Shown here: piece after piece, positions 16,904 to 24,344 of the stretch
Numbering within the stretch: the stretch's first letter is position 1
Layout: the number at the start of each line of letters is the position of its first letter
From: Senegalimassilia anaerobia JC110
GTDB lineage: Bacteria > Actinomycetota > Coriobacteriia > Coriobacteriales > Eggerthellaceae
Length of the DNA stretch: 38,027 nt
Direction: 5' to 3'
Assembly: GCF_000236865.1 (NCBI RefSeq)
Contig: NZ_HE611016.1
Coordinates: forward strand, 422,741 to 460,767
The notes under the pieces: model-generated
What the model saw: only the letters and a program-made list of their open reading frames with translations
Told to the model about the DNA's origin: nothing
Databases searched by the model: none
Position numbers and translations under genes: made by a program

Positions 16904-18065
16904 GGGTGTGCTCCTTAGGCGCTAGCGGGCTGAACGAAACGGAGAAACCGGCGTTGATAAGGTGCGCCGACAGCTTGCCGATGTCGCCTTCGTCGGTGAG
17001 CACGAGCGAGAGCACGGCCGAATCCTCGGTGACGTGATCGATCTCGATGGACTGGATGTTGCACCCCACCTTGCTGGTGATGGTGGTGACCTCGGCCACC
17101 ACGCCGGGACGGTCCTCCATGGGAATGCGAACCTCCAGCAGCCGCTCGGTGCACGGCAGCCATGCGGCCGGCAGCGCGCGGCGGGCATCGGCGGCCTCGG
17201 CGAGCAGGCTGGTCAACATTGCGCGATCGCCCGCTTCAAGCGCGTCGGCGAACTGCCCGATGATGCCCTGCATCTCGCGCAAACCACCCAAAAGCGCATC
17301 TTTGTTGTCGAAGGCGATGCCGCACCACAGCTCGGGAGAGCCTGCCGCGATGCGCGTGGAGTCCTTGAACCCGCCCGCTGCCAAGCGCATAAGCGAATCC
17401 TGGCCCTTGGCGTGACGCACGGCAAGCTGCACAAGGGAGCTGGCGGTGAAATGCGGCACGTGGCTGACCACGGCCACCGCCGCGTCATGCTGTTCGCGCG
17501 GCAGGCTGATCACGCGCGCGCCGATGCCGGTGATCAGCTCGTGCAGGCGCGTGAAGTGCTCGGCGGGCGTATCGGCATCGGGGCACAAGATCCAGTACGC
17601 GCCCTTGAACAGGTCGGCGCGAGCGCCCACGATACCGTTCTTCTCGGAGCCGGCCATAGGGTGTCCGGGAACGAAGTTCTGCGGATACGGAAGCGTGTGC
17701 GCGGCCATTTCGATGATGCGGCTTTTCGTGGATGCGGTATCGGTGATGATGCCGCGATAGCCCCACTCGGCCAGGTCTTTCAAATAGCCTTCCACCACGC
17801 TGACGGGCGTGGCCAAAACCACTAGGTCGCAGCCGTCTTCGATGAACGCGCGGAACTCCGCGGCATCGGGGGCGGCGGTAGCGGTGGCCCAGCCTCTGTT
17901 GACGGCCTCGACGCGGGTGGCCAGGTCGGTGTCGACGGCCATGACCTGCGCCGACGGGTTCGCCGCGCGCAATGCGGCGGCAAAGCTGGCGCCGATGAGG
18001 CCGAAGCCGATGACGGCAACGTTTTCGAAGCCGCCGGTTTTCGCTTGATCGATTGTTTGTGCCAT
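16893..18065 (-). CDS. tyrA: Prephenate dehydrogenase with ACT domain
   Basis: Encodes 390 residues. It oxidatively decarboxylates prephenate to 4-hydroxyphenylpyruvate, the tyrosine branch. The NAD-binding motif GFGLIG is at 20-25. The catalytic-core segments TDTASTKS, GHPMAGSEKNG and VVSHVPH are seen, followed by GGFKDSTRIAAGSP. Residues about 318-385 form an ACT domain (VRIPMEDRPGVVAEV), which usually binds the end-product amino acid for feedback inhibition. The open frame continues upstream, but that part is not protein-like. GGAAGG lies 13 bases ahead of the ATG, rather far. It overlaps aroA and is preceded by a promoter with a perfect TATAAT about 155 bp upstream. Confidence 0.93.
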   Translation of the reverse strand: MAQTIDQAKTGGFENVAVIGFGLIGASFAAALRAANPSAQVMAVDTDLATRVEAVNRGWATATAAPDAAEFRAFIEDGCDLVVLATPVSVVEGYLKDLAEWGYRGIITDTASTKSRIIEMAAHTLPYPQNFVPGHPMAGSEKNGIVGARADLFKGAYWILCPDADTPAEHFTRLHELITGIGARVISLPREQHDAAVAVVSHVPHFTASSLVQLAVRHAKGQDSLMRLAAGGFKDSTRIAAGSPELWCGIAFDNKDALLGGLREMQGIIGQFADALEAGDRAMLTSLLAEAADARRALPAAWLPCTERLLEVRIPMEDRPGVVAEVTTITSKVGCNIQSIEIDHVTEDSAVLSLVLTDEGDIGKLSAHLINAGFSVSFSPLAPKEHTHVG

Positions 18066-18221
18066 AAGGCGATGCAGACCTTCCGGATCCGATCTAGGAT
18101 AGGACGTTGCGGGCAAGCCGGCATCGCATCGGCAAGCGCGAAACCGCCACGCAAGTCGAAGAAGGCCCGCGACAAGGCGAAACGCCGAGTTCGCAAACAC
18201 CAGCTGTTTACCCGGGTGACC

Positions 18222-18250
18222 ATTATAGCCGTTTCCCGGCGGCGCACATC
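18222..18250 (-). promoter_or_regulatory. Promoter upstream of tyrA-aroA-cmk-plsC
   Basis: On the minus strand a perfect TATAAT lies at 18227-18222, with GATGTG (18250-18245) as a poor -35 at 17-bp spacing. It predicts a leader of about 150 nt before tyrA. Located in the 223-bp gap after rluB, it probably gives the aromatic genes their own transcript. I saw no clear attenuator or T-box in the leader. Confidence 0.55.
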
Positions 18251-18288
18251 CCGCCGCCTCCGCGCAAGCACGAGGGTCACATGAACGT

Positions 18289-19170
18289 CTACTTAATAGA
18301 CGCGTGCAGCGCCGCCACCTCTTCGGGGGCGAGCTCGCGCCATTGTCCGCGGGGCAGGTCGCCCAACTCGATGGGGCCGAAGCTGTCGCGGTGCAGCGCC
18401 AAAACGCCGTGCTTGATGGCCGACAGCATGCGCTTGACCTGGCGTTTCCTTCCCTCGCGCAACACCACGCGCACCACGGCGCGCTGCTGGGAGCGCTTGC
18501 GCAGGATGGCGGCACGTTGCGGGCTGGGCACGCTGCCGTTGGGCTCGTGGTCGGGCACGGCAGGCGGCACCTCCAGCATGGACAGCGCGCGCTTCGCTTC
18601 CGCGCCTTCCACCAGCGCGGCCTTCGCGGGCGCGGTCATGCCGTCGTCAAGCTGGATGCCCTGCTCAAGCTGGCCCAGCTGCTCGGGCGTGGGCTTGCCG
18701 TTGACCAGCGCCAAATAGCGCTTCTCCACGTGATGACGCGGGTGCAAAAGGCCGTTGCCCAGCTCGCCGTCGGTGCTGAACAGCAAAAGACCCGTGGTGT
18801 CGAAGTCCAAACGCCCGATGGGGAACAGCCCCGGGAAGCGGTCGGTGGGCACGAGCTCGGCCACCGTGGGGCGGCCCTGCGGGTCGGACATGGTGGTCAC
18901 GTAGCCGGCTGGTTTGTGCAGCATGATGGTGACGGGGCCGCCCTCCAGCCGCACGGGCACACCGTCGACGGCAACCTGGTCAACCAGCGGGTCCACCTTG
19001 CTGCCTAGCTCAGTGACTACCTGGCCGTTCACTGTCACGCGCCCGGCCGTCATGAGGTTCTCCGACCCGCGGCGGCTTGCCGCACCGGCGCGCGCCAGGA
19101 ACTTCTGCAGGCGCATGGGCACAAGGCGCTCCTCGGGCTGCGTTTGATTTGGTTTAAGCTGCCTGGTCAT
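18289..19170 (-). CDS. rluB: 23S rRNA pseudouridine synthase, RsuA/RluB family
   Basis: Encodes 293 residues. An N-terminal S4 RNA-binding domain (RLQKFLARAGAASRR, from residue 20) is followed by the RsuA/RluB catalytic signature GRLDFDTTGLLL, with Asp122 as the expected catalytic residue. In the context of scpA-scpB it is almost certainly the RluB-type enzyme modifying helix 89 of 23S rRNA. About 20 extra residues (residues ~212-232) interrupt the C-terminal catalytic sheet compared with the usual form. The ATG at 19170 has GGGAG close by; a GTG at 19122 with GAGGAG six bases ahead, just before MRLQKF, is a credible alternative. It lies 42 bp after scpB. Confidence 0.9.
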   Translation of the reverse strand: MTRQLKPNQTQPEERLVPMRLQKFLARAGAASRRGSENLMTAGRVTVNGQVVTELGSKVDPLVDQVAVDGVPVRLEGGPVTIMLHKPAGYVTTMSDPQGRPTVAELVPTDRFPGLFPIGRLDFDTTGLLLFSTDGELGNGLLHPRHHVEKRYLALVNGKPTPEQLGQLEQGIQLDDGMTAPAKAALVEGAEAKRALSMLEVPPAVPDHEPNGSVPSPQRAAILRKRSQQRAVVRVVLREGRKRQVKRMLSAIKHGVLALHRDSFGPIELGDLPRGQWRELAPEEVAALHASIK

Positions 19171-19212
19171 GATTCTCCCATCACAGGTCGGTCGAGGTTT
19201 GCCAAGAACCGG

Positions 19213-20172
19213 TTACTCATCGTCGGTTTCGAATTTCAGGTTGTCGAAGTCGATCTTCTCCACCAGCCCGAAGCTTTGCGCCATGGCATCGGCGAGCATC
19301 TGCTGCGCAGCGCTGTTCGCCGGACCATCGCCGGACGGGAACGCGGCCTGCGACCCCGATGCGTCGGGCGTCGGGTCGTCGGCGGAAAACGTCAGCTGCC
19401 CATCCGCCGCGACGTGTTCAGGCGCCACCTGCCGGCGCGCACGAGCTTCGCCACCGACACCCGCGCCACCCGAACCCTGCTGCGAGGTCAGTGCGGCGCC
19501 GGCGCCTTCGTCCTCGAAATCGAACTGCAGGCCGTCGAGCGGATCGCCCGCTTCCCCATCCGACACCTGCGCCTCGGGCGCCACACGCGCCTCCTGCCCG
19601 CCCGCGCTCAGGCGCTCGCGGATGAGCTGGCGCGTGGCATCGTCGGGCGCGAACTCGTCCAGATCGGGAAGATCGCTCACCGAGCGCAACCCGAACTTCT
19701 CCAGAAAGCCGCGCGTGGTGGCGTACAGCGTGGGGTTGCCCGGAGCGTCGGCCTGACCCGCTTCTCGGATCAACCCCTTCTCCACCAGGGAGTTTATGGA
19801 GCTGTCGGAGTTCACGCCGCGCACGCTGGCAACGCCGGCGCGCGTGCAAGGCTGCAGGTAGGCCACGATGGCGAGCGTTTCCATAGCTGCTTGCGAAAGC
19901 TTGCGCGTATCCCACGACAGCACGTACTTCTCCACCAGGTCGTGGTAGGCGGGGTGCGTGTACAGCCGCCAGCCGCCGGCAACCTCGCGCAGCTGGATGC
20001 CGCGCTGCTCGCGCTCCAGCTTCTCGCGCAAATCCACCAGCGCCTGCTCGACCAGCTTCGGGTCGACCTCCAGCATGTCGGCCAGCTCGATGACGCCGAC
20101 CGGTTCGTCGGTGACGAACAGCATAGCCTCTATGGCGCCGCTCAGCTGCGTCTGATCAAGTCCTTCGAACAT
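19213..20172 (-). CDS. scpB: Segregation and condensation protein B, long form
   Basis: Encodes 319 residues, against about 180-200 in most ScpB proteins. Residues 1-170 hold the two winged-helix domains that bind ScpA and regulate the Smc condensin complex on the chromosome (GAIEAMLFVTDEPV; LSQAAMETLAIVAYLQP; NPTLYATTRGFLEKFGL). Residues ~185-319 are an Ala/Gly/acidic extension, probably disordered until a short conserved-looking end (AQSFGLVEKIDFDNLKFETDDE; the last 22 residues). The ATG directly abuts the scpA stop, with no bases between, so translation is coupled. The function of the tail is unknown. Confidence 0.93.
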   Translation of the reverse strand: MFEGLDQTQLSGAIEAMLFVTDEPVGVIELADMLEVDPKLVEQALVDLREKLEREQRGIQLREVAGGWRLYTHPAYHDLVEKYVLSWDTRKLSQAAMETLAIVAYLQPCTRAGVASVRGVNSDSSINSLVEKGLIREAGQADAPGNPTLYATTRGFLEKFGLRSVSDLPDLDEFAPDDATRQLIRERLSAGGQEARVAPEAQVSDGEAGDPLDGLQFDFEDEGAGAALTSQQGSGGAGVGGEARARRQVAPEHVAADGQLTFSADDPTPDASGSQAAFPSGDGPANSAAQQMLADAMAQSFGLVEKIDFDNLKFETDDE

Positions 20173-20964
20173 CTATTCCTCCCCAACCGACGTCAGCGCG
20201 TCGTCGCCGTCCAGCAAAAGCTCGCCCGAGCCCTCGATGTACTCGATGTCGATGTCGCCGAACAGCTGGCTTTGCTCCACGCGCACCATGGAGCGCTTGT
20301 ACAGCTCGAGCACCGCCAGAAACGTGACCACCACCAGCGGTGTGGGGGCATCTTCGGCGATCAGTTGCGAGAAGCGCAGCTGTTTAAGATTGCGAATGCG
20401 CTGATGGATGGCGCGCACGTGCACCTCCACCGGGATGGGTTTCGCGGCGATGTGCTCGCTTTCCAGCAGAAACACCTCACGGCGCGCCAGCGCGCGGGCA
20501 GCAAGCAGCGCAAGAGAGTCAAGCGACACGTCACGCAAGAAGTCGGGCATGAGATTTAGAAAGCACGCTTCAGGCCCGAACGGGCGCGGATGCATACGGC
20601 CCTCGGCGACGAACCGCGCATGCAGCGCCGCAGCGGCGTTCTTGTACTGTTTATATTCCAGAAGACGCTCCACCAGCATGTCGCGCGCTTCGGAGGGCGC
20701 CAGCTCGGCGATGTCGTCCTCAACCTCGATGCGCTCGCGCGGCAGCAGGCTTTGCGCCTTGATCTCCAGCAGCGTGCTGGCAACCAGCAGGAAATCGCTG
20801 GCGACGTCCAGGTCAAGATTCTGCATGCGGCCCACTTCGGCCAGGTACTGGTCAGCGATCTGCGTGATATTGATGGCGCCGATGTCAACCTTCTGGCGGC
20901 TGACCAGGTACAACAGCAGATCGAATGGCCCCTCGAAGCTGTCGGTGCGAACGCGATACGACAC
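20173..20964 (-). CDS. scpA: Segregation and condensation protein A
   Basis: Encodes 263 residues of the kleisin subunit that bridges the Smc ATPase heads in bacterial condensin. The N-terminal signature FEGPFDLLLYLVSRQKVDI is at 10-28, followed by the Smc-neck-binding helices, and the C-terminal winged helix ends near residue 250. The start is a GTG at 20964 with a weak G-rich binding site (GGCGGGG), 15 bp after the M50 protease gene. Length is typical. It is followed immediately by scpB. Confidence 0.95.
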   Translation of the reverse strand: MSYRVRTDSFEGPFDLLLYLVSRQKVDIGAINITQIADQYLAEVGRMQNLDLDVASDFLLVASTLLEIKAQSLLPRERIEVEDDIAELAPSEARDMLVERLLEYKQYKNAAAALHARFVAEGRMHPRPFGPEACFLNLMPDFLRDVSLDSLALLAARALARREVFLLESEHIAAKPIPVEVHVRAIHQRIRNLKQLRFSQLIAEDAPTPLVVVTFLAVLELYKRSMVRVEQSQLFGDIDIEYIEGSGELLLDGDDALTSVGEE

Positions 20965-20979
20965 GATGCCCCGCCGCCC

Positions 20980-21666
20980 CTACGAAATGGTGAAGGGGAA
21001 CAGCAGGTTGCCCAGATTACCGGCGGTGACGTCCAGGTAGATGCCGAACACGTTCACGTGGATGATATACGGCAGCAAAATAGCCACGATCATGAAAATC
21101 GGAAACGCGTACTGCTGCACCTTGTAGTACTTAGGCAACCACTTCACGGGCATGAAGAATGCGAAGATGGAGCTGCCATCGAGCGGCGGGATGGGCAGCA
21201 GGTTGAAGAACATAAGATACAGGTTGATCAGCGCGAACATGGGCAGGAACATCAGGTAGAAGTAGAAGAACGCCTGGCTTTGCACCACCCACTGCGCAAC
21301 GGGGGCGAACCCGTAGAGCACCCACGCGACCACACCCGCCAGCACGGCGAGCAACAGATTGGCGGCGGGACCGGCCAAACCCACGATCAGGTCGCCCTTG
21401 CGCGGGTCCTTGAAGTACGCGGGGTTGTATGGCACCGGCTTGGCATAGCCGAACACGGGCATGTTCATGGCCATGAGCAAAAACGGCATGATAACGGTGC
21501 CGAACGGGTCGATATGCGCAAGCGGGTTGAACGACAGGCGCCCCGCGCGCTTAGCGGTGGGATCGCCCAGTTTCCAGGCAGCAAAGCCGTGCGCCATCTC
21601 GTGCAACACGATGGCGGGAACAAAGCTCAAGATGGAGCAGATGAGATAAGGAAGCTGTGTAGTCAT
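20980..21666 (-). CDS. Site-2-protease-like M50 metallopeptidase
   Basis: Encodes 228 residues with about six membrane segments. The zinc-binding HEMAH is at 22-26 within the first membrane helix, and NLLPIPPLDG (155-164, Asp163 the third ligand) lies in a later helix, both buried as expected for intramembrane M50 proteases. This short form without a PDZ domain is common in operons with scpAB and is often called YwhC-like. The substrate is unknown. The ATG at 21666 is preferred to a start 14 codons upstream, which would lie within the promoter. No ribosome binding site precedes the ATG; the promoter predicts an essentially leaderless mRNA. Confidence 0.88.
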   Translation of the reverse strand: MTTQLPYLICSILSFVPAIVLHEMAHGFAAWKLGDPTAKRAGRLSFNPLAHIDPFGTVIMPFLLMAMNMPVFGYAKPVPYNPAYFKDPRKGDLIVGLAGPAANLLLAVLAGVVAWVLYGFAPVAQWVVQSQAFFYFYLMFLPMFALINLYLMFFNLLPIPPLDGSSIFAFFMPVKWLPKYYKVQQYAFPIFMIVAILLPYIIHVNVFGIYLDVTAGNLGNLLFPFTIS

Positions 21667-21675
21667 AATCGCATT

Positions 21676-21704
21676 ATTATAACGCCACAAGCGCCAACGC
21701 GAAA
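21676..21704 (-). promoter_or_regulatory. Promoter of the M50-scpA-scpB transcript, likely leaderless
   Basis: A perfect TATAAT lies at 21681-21676 on the minus strand, with a weak TTTCGC (21704-21699) at 17-bp spacing. Only nine bases separate TATAAT from the ATG at 21666-21664, so transcription should begin one to three bases before the start codon. No Shine-Dalgarno sequence is present. Confidence 0.6.
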
Positions 21705-21791
21705 CCAATAACCGACCTGAAACCTATTCGTAATGCCAATAGGCACAAGCAAGCTCGATAGACACAGCGCCGTTCTTCAACCGAACGCAAA

Positions 21792-21824
21792 GCGGGCGGG
21801 CGACCTTGGTGGCCGCCCGCCCGC
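21792..21824 (-). terminator. Intrinsic terminator after serC
   Basis: A perfect 11-bp GC stem, GCGGGCGGGCG (21792-21802) with its complement at 21814-21824, encloses an 11-nt loop. On the minus strand the stem is followed by TTTGCGTTCGG. It lies 28 bp past the serC stop. Confidence 0.7.
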
Positions 21825-21851
21825 TGGAAAGCGCTATCGTCTATCGCAAGC

Positions 21852-22934
<1,083 letters not shown>

Positions 22935-23255
22935 GCTGAACCTCCTTGGGTTGACGAATGGATGCAGCGCGCCCGCGATTCGCGGGTTGGCGCCGAACGC
23001 GGAGCGCAAGCGCGTTCCGCATCGGTCCAGTATGGGCCTTTCGCATGTTGAACCTACCGGCGATACGGGTTTTAAGGGCAAACGGCGAAGGCGCTCCGCG
23101 GGCGGCGGATGCGGGCACGTGTGCGGCTGGCGCGCGAAAGCCGGCGATTGACGCGCGGACCGGCCGCCGGATACGCCTGGCGAAGCCGCAGCTGACGGCA
23201 GACGCGCCCGTTGCCCGCCGCCGGCGCGCGAGCCGGCGGATGGAGAAACGATGGG
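22935..23255. other. Divergent serC/nadA intergenic region
   Basis: No gene is supported here. The side upstream of serC carries two short GC hairpins that would fall in its leader: CCCGCG-CGCGGG near 22975-22990 and GAACGCG-CGCGTTC near 22995-23020. A CATACT hexamer (minus strand, near 23033) could be a -10 for serC but lacks a matching -35. The nadA operator begins at 23256. Confidence 0.35.
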
Positions 23256-23287
23256 AACTTTACAGCTGTCAAGTCAGCTGTAAAGTT
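23256..23287. promoter_or_regulatory. NiaR-type operator upstream of nadA
   Basis: AACTTTACAGCTG (23256-23268), six bases, then its exact complement CAGCTGTAAAGTT (23275-23287): a perfect 13-bp inverted repeat. It lies 50 bp ahead of the nadA start and overlaps the expected -35 region. The last gene of the operon encodes a NiaR-type repressor, so this is most simply its binding site, allowing repression when niacin is available. Confidence 0.75.
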
Positions 23288-23299
23288 TTGCGGCATACT
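23271..23299 (+). promoter_or_regulatory. Putative nadA promoter overlapping the operator
   Basis: CATACT (23294-23299) matches the -10 consensus at four of six positions. The matching -35 position at 17-bp spacing (23271-23276, AAGTCA) is poor and falls inside the inverted repeat, so a repressor bound there would block polymerase. Predicted transcription start is near 23306, a leader of about 30 nt. Confidence 0.4.
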
Positions 23300-23336
23300 G
23301 CAGCGTCAAATAACCGCACGGAAGCATGGAGCGAAC

Positions 23337-24335
23337 ATGAGCGAGCAGGTCATCGAAAACAACGCAGGGCAAACCGGCACAGGCGCGCAAGCGTCCGACG
23401 CAGCCGGGTCCATCGCGGCGCTCACCCAGGAGATCGCGCAGCTGAAAGAGCAGCGCGACGCCGTGATCTTGGCGCACTATTACGTGCCGCCCGAGGTGCA
23501 GGCCGCGGCCGACTACGTCGGCGACAGCTTCGCCCTGGCGAAACTTGCCGTCGACCTGCCGCAGCAGACCATCGTGCTGTGCGGCGTCGAGTTCATGGGC
23601 GAATCGGCGAAGCTGCTCAATCCGGACAAAACGGTGCTTCTGCCCGAACCCGCCGCCGACTGCCCCATGGCGCATATGATCAGCAAGCCCGACATCGACC
23701 GCGTGCGCGCCGAATACGGCGACGACCTGGCCGTCGTGTGCTACGTCAACTCCACCGCCGAGGCGAAGACCTGGTCCGACGTGTGCGTGACCTCCTCGAA
23801 CGCCGTGAAGATCTGCAGCAACCTGCCGCAGCGCAACATCCTGTTCATCCCCGACATGAACCTGGGCCGCTACGTGGCAAGCCAGCTTCCCGACAAGCAC
23901 GTCATCCTGAACAAGGGCTATTGCCCGCGCCACGTGACCATCAGCGTGGAGCAGATCATCGACCTGGAGGAAGCTCACCCCAACGCCGAGGTCATGGCGC
24001 ACCCCGAGTGCCCGGCCGACGTGCTGGCCGAGGCCGATTACATCGGGTCGACGAAGGGCATGATCGAGCACGCCGCCGCGTCGGACGCGCAGGAGTTCAT
24101 CGTGTGCACCGTGGTCGGCATCATCCGCGAGCTGGAGCTGCGCACCCAGGGCACGGGCAAGCGCTTCCACTTCCCCGCCACCACGCCGCGCTGCGAGAAC
24201 ATGGACCTGGTCACGCTGCCGAAGCTGGCAGCATGCCTGCGCAACCCCGCCCCGTACGAGGTGCACGTGGGCGACAACCTGGCCCCCGCGGCGTGCCTGA
24301 CGCTCGAACGCATGCTGGAGTACGCGGCAAAATAG
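23337..24335 (+). CDS. nadA: Quinolinate synthase
   Basis: Encodes 332 residues. NadA condenses iminoaspartate with dihydroxyacetone phosphate to quinolinate on a [4Fe-4S] cluster, the second step of de novo NAD synthesis. Signature segments include ILAHYYVPPEVQ (44-55), GDSFALA, FMGESAKLLNP, MAHPECPA and TGKRFHFP. By spacing, Cys109 (AADCP), Cys196 (GYCPRH) and Cys286 (TPRCENM) are the likely cluster ligands. The first 25 residues are a low-complexity extension. GGAG (23328-23331) fixes the ATG. It is the first gene of nadA-nadB-nadC-niaR, with nine bases to nadB. Confidence 0.96.
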   Translation: MSEQVIENNAGQTGTGAQASDAAGSIAALTQEIAQLKEQRDAVILAHYYVPPEVQAAADYVGDSFALAKLAVDLPQQTIVLCGVEFMGESAKLLNPDKTVLLPEPAADCPMAHMISKPDIDRVRAEYGDDLAVVCYVNSTAEAKTWSDVCVTSSNAVKICSNLPQRNILFIPDMNLGRYVASQLPDKHVILNKGYCPRHVTISVEQIIDLEEAHPNAEVMAHPECPADVLAEADYIGSTKGMIEHAAASDAQEFIVCTVVGIIRELELRTQGTGKRFHFPATTPRCENMDLVTLPKLAACLRNPAPYEVHVGDNLAPAACLTLERMLEYAAK

Positions 24336-24344
24336 GCGGCGAAG

